64,000 bases of DNA. It comes from Tessaracoccus timonensis. Lineage in GTDB: Bacteria > Actinomycetota > Actinomycetes > Propionibacteriales > Propionibacteriaceae. Positions 33,164-42,305 of the stretch are shown piece by piece. A program made the translations under genes and the position numbers. The stretch is taken from contig NZ_LT996886.1 in NCBI RefSeq assembly GCF_900343145.1, forward strand, positions 310,001 through 374,000, given 5' to 3'. The notes under the pieces were generated by a model. It was given only the letters and a program-made list of their open reading frames with translations. It was not told where the DNA came from and did no database searches. Position 1 is the first letter of the stretch. Each line of letters starts with the position of its first letter.

Positions 33164-33666
33164 CGACGAACCCGCACTCTCGTTCCCGTCGCGCTGAGCG
33201 CAACGTCTTCCGCCGTCGCGGCAGGATTCTCAACGACGGCGGGGTCGGGCACGCCGACCGGCAGCAGCGAGCGTCGGCTCGGGGAAGCACTGCCTGGTTC
33301 CAGTGCGCCCGGCCACGACGTCTCGCCGCGCTCGGGAAGGAGGAACTCTTTGCGCAGCGGATGGCCTTCGCCGTGGTGGATGAGCGGGGCGTTGTCTGCA
33401 TCGTCGAAGGTGATGCCAAACATGTCATGCACCTGGCGCTGCAACCAGCCAGCGCCAGGCAGCAGGTCGTCGATACGCGGCGCGGTGGGCTCGTCGCGGC
33501 TCGTGGTGTGCGAACATTCGCGACGCTCGCCGTCGCTCGGGCGCTCCAGCATGGCCACGACGCGGAACCCGCCGTCGCGGCCCAGCTCGTCGACGGCGGT
33601 GAGGAACTGGAGGAAGGTGAACCCATCGTCGATCGCGTGTTGCACCGATTCCCGGAACTCAGCCAC
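33160..33666 (-). CDS. Stand-alone NuoC-like (30-kDa) subunit
   Basis: I start at GTG 33666, which follows GAGGAGG at a 6-base spacing. The 168-residue protein (opening VAEFRESVQHAIDDGFTFLQ) keeps the complex I 30-kDa signature WLQRQVHDMFGITF and GEGHPLRKEFLLPE. It should dock a NuoB-like subunit and a 49-kDa partner, but no NuoD-like gene is adjacent. It overlaps the NuoB-like gene upstream by 8 bases and the NuoI-like gene downstream (ATGA). Confidence 0.85.
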   Translation of the reverse strand: MAEFRESVQHAIDDGFTFLQFLTAVDELGRDGGFRVVAMLERPSDGERRECSHTTSRDEPTAPRIDDLLPGAGWLQRQVHDMFGITFDDADNAPLIHHGEGHPLRKEFLLPERGETSWPGALEPGSASPSRRSLLPVGVPDPAVVENPAATAEDVALSATGTRVRVRR

Positions 33667-34051
33667 GTCGCACCTCCTCGATAACTTCGGCAAGCGCCTC
33701 GGGTGGAGGCGGGCAGCCAGCGACAAAATGGTCGACATCGACGAGGCCACCGGCCCCCTTCTCCACCGCATACGAATCCCAGTACGGCCCGCCGATGCAG
33801 GCGCAGGCACCGAACGCCACCACCGTCGGACGCGACGGCAGCGCGTCGATGGCGGCTTGCGCGGCGGGAGCCATGGCGTGCGTCAGCGTGCCCGACAGCG
33901 TGAGCACCACGTTCGCGTCGGCGGGGAGTTCGTCGACGGGCACCCTCGGCCGGGCAGCGAGTGCGGCCTGTGATTCGAGGGCGCAGCAGGCGAGCGCGAG
34001 GTCGACGACGTACACCGACCCGTCGGAGCACCAGTCCACTGCCTGCAACAT
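33659..34051 (-). CDS. Stand-alone NuoB-like [4Fe-4S] subunit
   Basis: The 130-residue protein has all four ligands of the N2-type cluster: tandem Cys in LALACCALES, a third in FGACACIGG and the fourth in VAGCPPPPEAL. The start MLQAVDWCSDGS parallels complex I PSST subunits and the small subunits of energy-converting hydrogenases. It is the first cistron of a four-gene overlapping operon. The true complex I NuoB is at 61509-62063, so this belongs to another, possibly reduced, oxidoreductase. Confidence 0.85.
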   Translation of the reverse strand: MLQAVDWCSDGSVYVVDLALACCALESQAALAARPRVPVDELPADANVVLTLSGTLTHAMAPAAQAAIDALPSRPTVVAFGACACIGGPYWDSYAVEKGAGGLVDVDHFVAGCPPPPEALAEVIEEVRRG

Positions 34052-34108
34052 GGCAGACAGTGTACTGACACCGCGAGCTTCACCACTCGCACCCGCCTGG
34101 CGACGATG

Positions 34109-37100
34109 TCAGGCGAAACGCACCTGGCGACCCAGCGTGCCGCGAAGGCGCTCCGGGTCGGGCTTTACCGATTTCGCCCACTCGAGGCGCCCTGCCAGGC
34201 CGAGACGCTCACTGGCTTCCTGGTTCGTGGGGTCGGCCATGAACTCCTCGATCGCGGCGATAGAGCGTTCAAGGAGAACACGTTGGTTATCAGCGGCGGA
34301 CTGCAGACGCTCGGCGTACCACGAGGATGCGAGTACCGACTCCCTGGTGAACATCCCACGGAACTCCGGCGAGTCCAGCGTCATCCCTTCGTACTCCCCG
34401 TACGCCATGATGCCCAGCAGCGCCTTGATCGGCGGCACCGCGTACTCGACGGTGCCGTCGTCGAAGTAGCTCTGCCCCACTCGCTGGTGCGTGGTGACGA
34501 TGGTCTCCACCGACGACGCGTACTGCGCTGCATCCTGTTTTTCCGGGTGCAGCATGTCGTCGGAGAACACCACGTGCGGGTGCAGGAAGATGCGCCCGAA
34601 GTACTTCGTGGTGAACTTCTGCGTGATGCGGTAGCCCAGACGGCTGGCCTCATACGTCTTGCCTTCGAACTCGAAGTCGGGCACCGGCTCGAGCGCCCCT
34701 TCGTCGATGAGATGCTTCGCATCGCGTTCCTCGGGGCTCATCCGTGAGAAGAGCTCGGGGATGAGCAGCGAGATGTCGTGGTCAACGCGCACGTTGGGGC
34801 CGACCACACCGGCCGACGACAACCAGCCGTCGTAGCCCGTGAGCACGAACGACAACAGTGCCGCGTTGAGGTCGTAGGTGGTGGGCAGTGCATTGAACGG
34901 CTTCTTCGTCATCGCGCCTTCGGAGCCCGCGCCGGTAGTGGAGGGCGATTTGCCCGTCATCGACGAGATGAACTCCATCATGAGCTCCGGCAGCTCCATG
35001 TAGTGCAGCGGCGCGTAGGCGCACAGGGCCGGGACACCGTCGGAGGCAGCGTTGTTGCGCCGCCCGGCGGCCACCACGTCGACGCTGTGCCTGAGCGGCT
35101 CGTCGTGGCGAAGCCCAAGCGCCATGCGTTCACCCAACTCAGCGAGTTGGGTGGCGCGCGCATTCGCGATGTCGGGACGCACCTGCAAGTAGCGCGGGTT
35201 CTTCGTCCGAGCACCGTTCACGATGCGTGGGTGCGCCGACGACACCACGTACGTGGCCTTGCTGTGGCCGGCCGCGAAGCGTTCGAGGCGACGCCGCATC
35301 GGCTTGGTGAACTGCGAGAAGCCCACCGCGTCTTGGGTGATCTCCTGCACTTCCTCGCGCGTGAGCGGCGCGAAGTTCGACAAGAAGGCGCCCGCCGCGA
35401 TGTCCTTCTCAGTCTGCTTGTCGTAGCCACGGTGGATGGCGTCGTCGGGGCGCTGGAAGAGCAGGCGCTCCGCGTTTTCGACGTATTTTCGGCTCAGTCC
35501 CTCGGCGATCCCGTGCTCGCCACCGGGCGCGACGATGGATGCGGTGATGTCGTCCTCGGTTTGCACCTTGGCTGCGGGATGGAAGTCGTGGCGCAGCCCA
35601 AACAGCCGCCACGAATCGCCTTCCTCGTAGCCGACGCGCAACATGTTGACGCGAATCTTGTCGCCATCCAGGCGCAGCGCGTGCCCGGTGCGGCCGTTCA
35701 GGCTCGGCACCGCGAAGTGGCTCGCCCAGTCGTCGCCCCACTCGGGCCGGTAGAAGCGTTTCACCACGAACACGAGTTCCTTGATGTGGTTCGGGATGCT
35801 GCCGAGCCAGGCGTTGTACTCGTCGGTGTAGTCCGCCGACGGGCTCAGCAGCTTGATGACCGACCCGACGCTGCGCTCGTCGGAGAGCAGCGGGCGAACG
35901 TCGTGCGTGGCTGGATCCTTGAAACGGTCGGAAAAGTCGTGACCGACGATCTCAGCAACCTGGCGCATGTCCTCGTCGAAGTTCTCGACGTAGGCGTTGC
36001 CGACGATGAACGCGTCGGTGATGTCTTTCGAGATCTCTGATTTGCCGCCGCCGGAGACCGTGGCCGGCTTGTGCGCCTCGGTGGCTACGGCGACGGTGCC
36101 GACGAGCGTCCACTGGCTGCCGTCGACTTCCAGGTGCAGCGGCTCAATCTGGTACCCGTCGGGGGTGATGTAGGTGTGGTCGCCCTTGAGCGGGAGCGTG
36201 TGCTGCCCTTGCGCGTTGCGCCACGTCACTGTGGAATCGCGCAGCGACAGCTCGGTGTTCGGCGGAATCAAGAGGAGCCGCTCGATGTCCGTCGCGACGG
36301 CGTACCCCTCGGGCTGCACATCCCAGCGCTCCGGATCGCGTTCGACCGCTTGCTCGAAGGTCTGGTTGGGGTTCTCGTCGGTGGTGAAGGTCTGACCAAG
36401 GTTGTACCGGGGATAGGTGCGCGCGCCGCCTGAGTGCTCTTCTTCGACGATTCCCAGGAGGTTGCTGGCGTAGCTGATCTGTGCCTTGACCTCCTTCTTG
36501 CAGTAGCCGAAGTAGTTGTCGGCAATGACGGTGCAGATGACGCCCCGCTCGTCGCGCACGCACAGCTTGAACGCGGTGCCGCCGTTGTAGCGCTCCTCCG
36601 GGTCGCTCCAGCACTGGCCGTCTCGACGCTGCCGCTCGGTGGCGTCGTCGATGTGGGGCAGGCCGAGTTCCTTCTTGGTGAGGTGCGTGAGGTGCGGGGC
36701 CAAGATGACGGCGCCAGTATGGCCGGTCCAGGTTTCGGGGTCGAGTGCGGCGTCGTTGTCCGGCAGCAGCGGGTCGCCCGCGTTTCCGAAGATGCCTTCG
36801 ACGAAATCAAGGTTGGCCATGAGCGTGCCGGGCGCGAAGAATCGGACCTCCATGGTGCGGCGCGGGGTGAAGCCATGCACCGGAGGCGCCACTACTGGGC
36901 GAAGGAGGAGCGAAGCCCAGCAGTAGGCGGGCTCTTCTTCCTCCGCGGTGTACGGCAACAGCATCGCGTCCTTCGGAGGTTGCAGCGCTGCGGCGAAGAT
37001 ACGAGCGGCCACCTCGCGCGGCACCGCAATTTTGTCGTCTTGGATGGGGAGGCCACCTTCGGCGATATGGAACACGCCCTTGGTGGTGCGACGGTCATTC

Positions 37101-37459
37101 GCGGGGTTGTGCAGTACTCCGTTGGCGAGGCGGTAGCTGCTCAGCTGTTCAGAGTGGAACTCGTCGCCGCGGCGCGGGAGGGTGAGTTCGCGTGCCAGCC
37201 CCGGCTGATCGAGCACGAAGGAGCGGCTGGGAAGCTTCTCATCCCAGTCGGTGCCCTCGAAGTAGGAGTCAAGGAATGTCTGAATGCGGTCGTCGACGGG
37301 GGGCATCGCGAAACTCAGCCGACGGTTCAACTCGCGCTGGCGCTCGAGAATGGGGCTGACCAGAGCCGCTTCCTGCTCACGTCGCCCCTTGCGAGGCCTG
37401 GAATATCCCAACAGTCCAAGTCGAAGCTCAATTGCTGCAGTCGTCATGTCATTGGCCAT
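34109..37459 (-). CDS. Large protein resembling PPi-type phosphoenolpyruvate carboxykinase
   Basis: The real start is probably ATG 37459 (MANDMTTAAIELRLGLLGYS), giving 1,116 residues. The reading frame is open further upstream but runs into the MFS gene and has an arginine- and cysteine-rich, unlikely sequence. No signal peptide is seen. Recognisable blocks are GAVILAPHLTHLTKKELGLP, VIADNYFGYCKKEVKAQISY and GGARTYPRYNLGQTF. To my recollection these occur in the ~1,100-1,200-residue family that includes PPi-dependent PEPCK (oxaloacetate + PPi to PEP + Pi + CO2) of propionibacteria and Entamoeba, and in uncharacterised fungal proteins. There is no classical P-loop, which fits PPi use. The CDS is certain and the function is a best guess. 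Confidence 0.6.
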   Translation of the reverse strand: MANDMTTAAIELRLGLLGYSRPRKGRREQEAALVSPILERQRELNRRLSFAMPPVDDRIQTFLDSYFEGTDWDEKLPSRSFVLDQPGLARELTLPRRGDEFHSEQLSSYRLANGVLHNPANDRRTTKGVFHIAEGGLPIQDDKIAVPREVAARIFAAALQPPKDAMLLPYTAEEEEPAYCWASLLLRPVVAPPVHGFTPRRTMEVRFFAPGTLMANLDFVEGIFGNAGDPLLPDNDAALDPETWTGHTGAVILAPHLTHLTKKELGLPHIDDATERQRRDGQCWSDPEERYNGGTAFKLCVRDERGVICTVIADNYFGYCKKEVKAQISYASNLLGIVEEEHSGGARTYPRYNLGQTFTTDENPNQTFEQAVERDPERWDVQPEGYAVATDIERLLLIPPNTELSLRDSTVTWRNAQGQHTLPLKGDHTYITPDGYQIEPLHLEVDGSQWTLVGTVAVATEAHKPATVSGGGKSEISKDITDAFIVGNAYVENFDEDMRQVAEIVGHDFSDRFKDPATHDVRPLLSDERSVGSVIKLLSPSADYTDEYNAWLGSIPNHIKELVFVVKRFYRPEWGDDWASHFAVPSLNGRTGHALRLDGDKIRVNMLRVGYEEGDSWRLFGLRHDFHPAAKVQTEDDITASIVAPGGEHGIAEGLSRKYVENAERLLFQRPDDAIHRGYDKQTEKDIAAGAFLSNFAPLTREEVQEITQDAVGFSQFTKPMRRRLERFAAGHSKATYVVSSAHPRIVNGARTKNPRYLQVRPDIANARATQLAELGERMALGLRHDEPLRHSVDVVAAGRRNNAASDGVPALCAYAPLHYMELPELMMEFISSMTGKSPSTTGAGSEGAMTKKPFNALPTTYDLNAALLSFVLTGYDGWLSSAGVVGPNVRVDHDISLLIPELFSRMSPEERDAKHLIDEGALEPVPDFEFEGKTYEASRLGYRITQKFTTKYFGRIFLHPHVVFSDDMLHPEKQDAAQYASSVETIVTTHQRVGQSYFDDGTVEYAVPPIKALLGIMAYGEYEGMTLDSPEFRGMFTRESVLASSWYAERLQSAADNQRVLLERSIAAIEEFMADPTNQEASERLGLAGRLEWAKSVKPDPERLRGTLGRQVRFA

Positions 37460-37553
37460 GCACCCATTGTCGCCCTCAAGGGAAACGAACCAAAGGGCGC
37501 CCCTCACTTCAGTCAGTGCGGTTGCTCGTTTCGTGAGCGGCGCGCGACAAGCA

Positions 37554-38831
37554 CTAGGGGCGCTTGCGACGGCGTTTACGGACGCGGCTGCGCACCGATT
37601 CAATGAAATGCAGCGTCGACGGGTAGTTCCTGGCTCCCGACAACAGCAATCCGCCCACAACGAGCGCGGTGATACCCGTTGCCGCACCTCCCACAAACAC
37701 CGACGCCCTCGCACCGAAGTAGTCACCGATCCAGCCCACCAGTGGGGCTCCGATGGGCGTGCCGCCGAGGAATATAGCCATGTAGAGCGCCATCACGCGC
37801 CCGCGCATCTCGGGTTCGGTGGTGAGCTGCACGCGGCTGTTGGCTGCGGTCATGACGGTGATGGACAGGAACCCCGTCGGCACCAGCAAGAGGGCGTAGA
37901 GCCAGTACCAGGGCGTGACGGTGAGCGCGCACATGGCCAGCGAGAACCCGAAGAGCGCACCGACCAGCAGGCGAAGCCTTGGGTAGCCGCGACGAGCGGC
38001 GAGCACCGCGCCAGTGAGCGTGCCCGCCGCCATCATCGAGCCCAATAATCCGTACTCCCCAGCGCCCAGGCCGTAGGCTTCCGTCGCCATGAGTGCATTC
38101 GTGATCTGGAAGTTCAGCCCGAAGGTACCGAGCATGAACACCATGATGAAGATCTTCACCAGGTCAGAGCGTTTTAGCACGTAGGCGACGCCCTCCCGGA
38201 TGGCGCCCTTCCCCTTGCGCGGCTTCGGCGGGTGGAGTTCGTTGGCGCGCATGAGGGCGAGCGCGGTCACGGGAGCCACGAAACTCACCGCGTTGATCCA
38301 CAGCGCCGGCACCACACCGAACGCACCAATCAATACGCCCGAGACCGCCGGGCCGATGAGGCGTGCGCAGTTGAACTGCATGGAGTTCAATCCGACGGCG
38401 TTGGGCAGCAGGTGCTCCTCCACCATCTCGGAGACCATGGCCTGCCGAGCGGGGGCGTCGAACGCCTGCACCAGGCCGGTCAGCGCAGCCAACACATAGA
38501 TGTGCCACAACTCAGCCACTCCGAAGGTGACGAGCAGCGTGGTGCACAAGGCGGTGACGCCGAGCCCCATCTGCGTGAACTGCAGCATGCGCCGCTTCGA
38601 GACGCGGTCTGCGAGCGCGCCGGCATACGGGGAGAAAATCGGAATGGACAAAAACTGCAGCCCGGCGACCAGGCCGAGCGCGGCCGCGTCGTTGTCCGTG
38701 AGGATGGTGAGCACCAGCCAGTCTTGGGCGATCACGCTCATCCAGCCTGCGATGTTGGAGATCAGCGACGCGATCCAGAACAGCCGGAAGTTGTAGACCT
38801 TAAGGGAAGTAAAGGTGGAGTGACGACTCAC
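37554..38831 (-). CDS. MFS exporter (MFS_3, EntS-like)
   Basis: The 425-residue, 12-helix transporter has the conserved A-motif region GALADRVSKRRMLQF in the first half and AARRGYPRLRLLVGA in the second. FDAPARQAMVSEMVEEHLLPNAVGLNSM is typical of the EntS/MFS_3 exporters, which move siderophores or drugs outward. Its start overlaps the stop of a MarR regulator gene (ATGA), so it is likely controlled by that regulator. The substrate is unknown. A basic tail (RSRVRKRRRKRP) ends the chain. Confidence 0.93.
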   Translation of the reverse strand: MSRHSTFTSLKVYNFRLFWIASLISNIAGWMSVIAQDWLVLTILTDNDAAALGLVAGLQFLSIPIFSPYAGALADRVSKRRMLQFTQMGLGVTALCTTLLVTFGVAELWHIYVLAALTGLVQAFDAPARQAMVSEMVEEHLLPNAVGLNSMQFNCARLIGPAVSGVLIGAFGVVPALWINAVSFVAPVTALALMRANELHPPKPRKGKGAIREGVAYVLKRSDLVKIFIMVFMLGTFGLNFQITNALMATEAYGLGAGEYGLLGSMMAAGTLTGAVLAARRGYPRLRLLVGALFGFSLAMCALTVTPWYWLYALLLVPTGFLSITVMTAANSRVQLTTEPEMRGRVMALYMAIFLGGTPIGAPLVGWIGDYFGARASVFVGGAATGITALVVGGLLLSGARNYPSTLHFIESVRSRVRKRRRKRP

Positions 38832-39241
38832 GCGATCACCCGCTGCAGAATATCCGCCGCACGCCCCAGCACCTGGCGCTCGTCGGCACTCAGTGCGGTG
38901 AGGCGCTGCTCCATGAAGGAGTCACGGATGCCGGCGGTACGTCGAAGCTCTGCCCGCCCCTCGTCGGTGATGCACACGTTGCGACGACGACCGTCGTCCG
39001 GGTCTTTACTGCGCTCGATGAATCCCTGCGCTTCGAGCCCGTCAAGGGTTTTCGTGATCGACGGGGCGCTCACCTGCTCCGCCTCGGCGAGTTCACCGGG
39101 CGACTTCGGGCCGCGGTTGAGGTTCCACAGCACGGACAATTGGTGAGGTGGAATGGCGGAGCCGGATTCGAAGCGCACTTTGTGGCTCACGAGCTGACAC
39201 GCCAGACGTACCTCGTTTGCCAGTGTGCTCGTCGAATCCAC
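38828..39241 (-). CDS. MarR-family transcriptional regulator
   Basis: The 137-residue winged-helix protein starts at GTG 39241, seven bases after GAGGTGG. It shows the MarR pattern: LSVLWNLNRGPKSPGELAEAE, SAPSITKTLDGLEAQGFIERSKDP (recognition helix), and the wing DGRRRNVCITDEGRAEL. MarR proteins are usually dimeric repressors released by small molecules. Coupling to the MFS exporter gene suggests control of that exporter and of itself. Confidence 0.94.
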   Translation of the reverse strand: MDSTSTLANEVRLACQLVSHKVRFESGSAIPPHQLSVLWNLNRGPKSPGELAEAEQVSAPSITKTLDGLEAQGFIERSKDPDDGRRRNVCITDEGRAELRRTAGIRDSFMEQRLTALSADERQVLGRAADILQRVIA

Positions 39242-39270
39242 GCGTTAACCACCTCATATATTTAGCCCCA

Positions 39271-39280
39271 GCTAGTTAGC
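39271..39280. promoter_or_regulatory. Candidate MarR operator between marR and korA
   Basis: A GCTA-GT-TAGC palindrome lies 30 bases before the MarR start codon. TATAGT/TATACT (39291-39296) next to it can serve as a -10 on either strand. The palindrome is short, so this is a suggestion only. Confidence 0.35.
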
Positions 39281-39411
39281 CACAGGAAAGTATAGTCGGT
39301 GGGGCAAGCGTCTCCACACCACGGACTCATCGGGCACTCAGACGGCCCGTGCATTCCGGCATCCACGCAACTACACTGGCGAGGACGTCTACCCACTAGT
39401 TTCGAGGATTC

Positions 39412-41265
39412 GTGACCAAGCAACTCAACAGAGTCGTCATCCGCTTCGCCGGCGATTCCGGCGACGGCATGCAGCTGACCGGTGACCGCTTCACCGCAGA
39501 ATCGGCTAGCTTCGGCAACGACATCGCCACACTCCCCAACTTCCCCGCCGAGATTCGAGCGCCGCAGGGCACGCTGCCCGGGGTGTCGAGCTTCCAGCTC
39601 CACTTCGCCGATTTCGACATCGTAACCCCCGGCGACGTGCCGGACGTGCTCGTCGCGATGAACCCGGCCGCGCTCAAGGTGAACCTGAAGGATCTGCCCA
39701 CCGGCACGGTCATCATCGTCGATACGCACGACTTCACCGCGCGCAACCTCAAGAAGATCGGGTGGGACACCAACCCCCTCGAGGACGGCACCCTCACCAA
39801 CTACACGGTGCACCAGCTGGACCTCACGACGCTGGCGCAGGGCGCCGTCGAAGGCTTCGGCCTCACGCGCAAGGACGCGTCGCGGACGAAGAACATGTTT
39901 GCGCTTGGCCTGCTGAGCTGGATGTACTCGCGCCCCACCGAAGGCACAGAGCAGTTCCTCGCTTCGAAGTTCGCCAAGAAGCCAGATATCCGCGACGCCA
40001 ACCTCGCCGCGTTCAGGGCCGGCTACGCGTACGGCGAGACCACCGAAGCGTTTGCTGTGCAGACCGTCGTCGATCCGGCCCCGATGCCGCAGGGTCGCTA
40101 CCGGCAGGTCTCCGGCAACCTCGCCACGGCCTACGGCCTCATGACGGGCGCCCACAAGGCCGGCATGCAGCTCTTCTTGGGCTCCTACCCCATCACCCCC
40201 GCCTCCGACATCCTGCACGAACTCTCCCGCCGCAAGGACGTCGGCGTGATGACGTTCCAGGCGGAAGACGAGATCGCCGGCGTCGCGTCCGCGCTGGGCG
40301 CGAGCTTCGGCGGTGCGCTCGGTGTCACCACCACGTCGGGCCCCGGCGTCGCGCTGAAATCGGAGACCATCAGCCTCGCCATCATGACCGAACTCCCATT
40401 GGTGATCGTCGACGTGCAGCGCGCCGGGCCGTCGACGGGTATGCCGACGAAAACCGAGCAGGCCGACCTGTTGCAGGCACTCTACGGCCGCCACGGTGAG
40501 GCCCCGCTACCGGTGCTCGCGGCGAAGTCGTCCACCGACTGCTTCGACACCGCGCTCGAGGCGTGCCGGATCGCTGTCACCTACCGCACGCCCGTCATCA
40601 TGCTCTCCGACGGCTACCTCGCCAACGGTGCCGAACCGTGGCGTATCCCGGATCTCGACGCGATTCCCGCCATCGAGCCCAACTTCGCCGAGCAGGTACA
40701 CGACGAGGACCCGCACTTCATGCCGTACCGACGCGACCCCGAGACGCTCGCGCGTGAGTGGGCGAAGCCCGGCACGCCCGGCTTGGAGCACCGCATCGGG
40801 GGTCTGGAGAAAGACCAGCTCTCGGGCAACGTCAGCTACGACCCGGACAACCACGATGCGATGGTGCGTACCAGGGCTGACAAGGTGGCCGGCATCGTGC
40901 GCGACATCCCCGACCTCCAGGTGGACGACCCAACCGACGACGCGAAACTGCTCGTGCTCGGCTGGGGGTCGACCTACGGACCCATCACGGCTACGGCCAG
41001 GCGCATGCGTAAGAACGGCCACAAGATCGCGACGGCGCACCTGCGCCACCTGAACCCCATGCCCGCCAACGTTGGCGATGTGCTGCGTCGCTACGAGCAC
41101 GTCATCGTCCCGGAGATGAACATGGGCCAGCTCGCGCACGTGCTTCGGGCGAGGTACCTCGTCGATGTGGAGAGCTACTCGCGGGTGCGCGGGCTACCGC
41201 TGTCCATCGCGGAGCTGGAGGAAGATTTCGTACAAGCAGTGCAGGCATTGGAGGAGCAGCGATGA
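39412..41265 (+). CDS. korA: 2-oxoacid (2-oxoglutarate):ferredoxin oxidoreductase, alpha subunit with fused gamma domain
   Basis: The 617-residue subunit carries a gamma domain first (VVIRFAGDSGDGMQLTGDRF, IRAPQGTLPGVSSFQ, about 1-190) and then the alpha pyrimidine-binding domain (SYPITPASDILHEL, FQAEDEIAGVASALGASFGG, RAGPSTGMPTKTEQADLLQ). With KorB it oxidatively decarboxylates 2-oxoglutarate or another 2-oxoacid to the acyl-CoA and reduced ferredoxin, replacing or supplementing the TCA dehydrogenase. The GTG start follows CGAGGA. It is coupled to korB by ATGA. Confidence 0.95.
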   Translation: MTKQLNRVVIRFAGDSGDGMQLTGDRFTAESASFGNDIATLPNFPAEIRAPQGTLPGVSSFQLHFADFDIVTPGDVPDVLVAMNPAALKVNLKDLPTGTVIIVDTHDFTARNLKKIGWDTNPLEDGTLTNYTVHQLDLTTLAQGAVEGFGLTRKDASRTKNMFALGLLSWMYSRPTEGTEQFLASKFAKKPDIRDANLAAFRAGYAYGETTEAFAVQTVVDPAPMPQGRYRQVSGNLATAYGLMTGAHKAGMQLFLGSYPITPASDILHELSRRKDVGVMTFQAEDEIAGVASALGASFGGALGVTTTSGPGVALKSETISLAIMTELPLVIVDVQRAGPSTGMPTKTEQADLLQALYGRHGEAPLPVLAAKSSTDCFDTALEACRIAVTYRTPVIMLSDGYLANGAEPWRIPDLDAIPAIEPNFAEQVHDEDPHFMPYRRDPETLAREWAKPGTPGLEHRIGGLEKDQLSGNVSYDPDNHDAMVRTRADKVAGIVRDIPDLQVDDPTDDAKLLVLGWGSTYGPITATARRMRKNGHKIATAHLRHLNPMPANVGDVLRRYEHVIVPEMNMGQLAHVLRARYLVDVESYSRVRGLPLSIAELEEDFVQAVQALEEQR

Positions 41266-42305
41266 GCGGTCTTGCAGGCGTTCCACTGGCCATCGAGCCC
41301 TTGCAGCGCAAGGAGATGGTGAGCGATCAAGAAGTGCGCTGGTGCCCAGGCTGCGGCGACTACGCAATCCTGTCCACCTTCCAGCAGATGGCGGCGGGGC
41401 TCGGCATCCGTCGCGAGAACATCGTCATGATCTCGGGCATCGGCTGTTCATCGCGCCTGCCGTACTACGTCGACTCGTACGGCATGCACTCCATCCACGG
41501 ACGCGCGCCCGCCATCGCGACAGGGCTCGCCGCCACGCGCGACGACCTCAGTGTCTGGGTCATCACCGGCGACGGCGACGCGCTCTCCATCGGCGGCAAC
41601 CACCTCATTCACGCGCTGCGCCGCAACGTGAACATCAACATCTTGCTGTTCAACAACCGCATCTACGGGCTCACGAAGGGGCAGTACTCCCCCACGTCTG
41701 AGATCGGCAAGGTGACGAAGTCAACCCCGTACGGCTCGCTCGACGAACCGTTCAACCCGCTGTCGGTGGCGTTGGGCGCGGAGGCGACGTTCGTGGCTCG
41801 CGCCGTCGACTCCGATCGCGCCGGGCTCACTGAGGTGATGGAGCGCGCGGCCCAGCATCGCGGTGCATCCTTCATCGAGATCTTCCAGAACTGCCCCATC
41901 TTCAACGACGGTGCGTTCGATGCCATCAAGGGGCCTGAGGCCGTCGAAACCCTCATCCCGCTGCGTCACGGCGAACCCATCACGTTCGGCAAGGACGGGC
42001 ACAAGGCGGTGATCCGCGACGAGTACGGCGCGCTCAGCGTCGTCCAGACCGCCGACGTGGACCCGTCGGCCATCGTGGTGCACGACGAGACGCGCGACGA
42101 TCCAACGTACGCGTTCGCACTGTCCAGGCTCACCGAGCCGGGCGTGCTCGATCAGGCCCCAATCGGGGTGCTGCGTTGCGTGGATCGCCCCACCTACGAC
42201 GATCTCGCCCGCGAACAGATCACCGCTGTCGAGTCACCTGACCGGGCTGCTGCGCTAGCCTCGGTCATCGCAGGACCTGACACGTGGGAGGCTCGGACAC
42301 AATGA
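41262..42305 (+). CDS. korB: 2-oxoacid (2-oxoglutarate):ferredoxin oxidoreductase, beta subunit
   Basis: The 347-residue catalytic partner binds thiamine diphosphate and a [4Fe-4S] cluster. Cysteines lie in WCPGCGDYAIL, GIGCSSRLP and FQNCPIFND. The TPP motif is GDGDALSIGGNH, followed by LLFNNRIYGLTKGQYSPTS. Length and cysteine pattern match the two-subunit actinobacterial KorAB. Its TGA overlaps the ATG of a membrane-protein gene, so three genes are co-translated. Confidence 0.95.
   Translation: MSGLAGVPLAIEPLQRKEMVSDQEVRWCPGCGDYAILSTFQQMAAGLGIRRENIVMISGIGCSSRLPYYVDSYGMHSIHGRAPAIATGLAATRDDLSVWVITGDGDALSIGGNHLIHALRRNVNINILLFNNRIYGLTKGQYSPTSEIGKVTKSTPYGSLDEPFNPLSVALGAEATFVARAVDSDRAGLTEVMERAAQHRGASFIEIFQNCPIFNDGAFDAIKGPEAVETLIPLRHGEPITFGKDGHKAVIRDEYGALSVVQTADVDPSAIVVHDETRDDPTYAFALSRLTEPGVLDQAPIGVLRCVDRPTYDDLAREQITAVESPDRAAALASVIAGPDTWEARTQ

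Noticed and set aside
37460-37726. 89-codon N-terminal extension of the PEPCK-like protein
   Set aside because: It overlaps the MFS gene, is rich in Arg and Cys unlike the rest of the protein, and an ATG at 37459 gives a plausible start.
39262-40494. 410-codon minus-strand frame opposite korA
   Set aside because: KorA has all family motifs on the plus strand. The antisense frame is a shadow with no domain.
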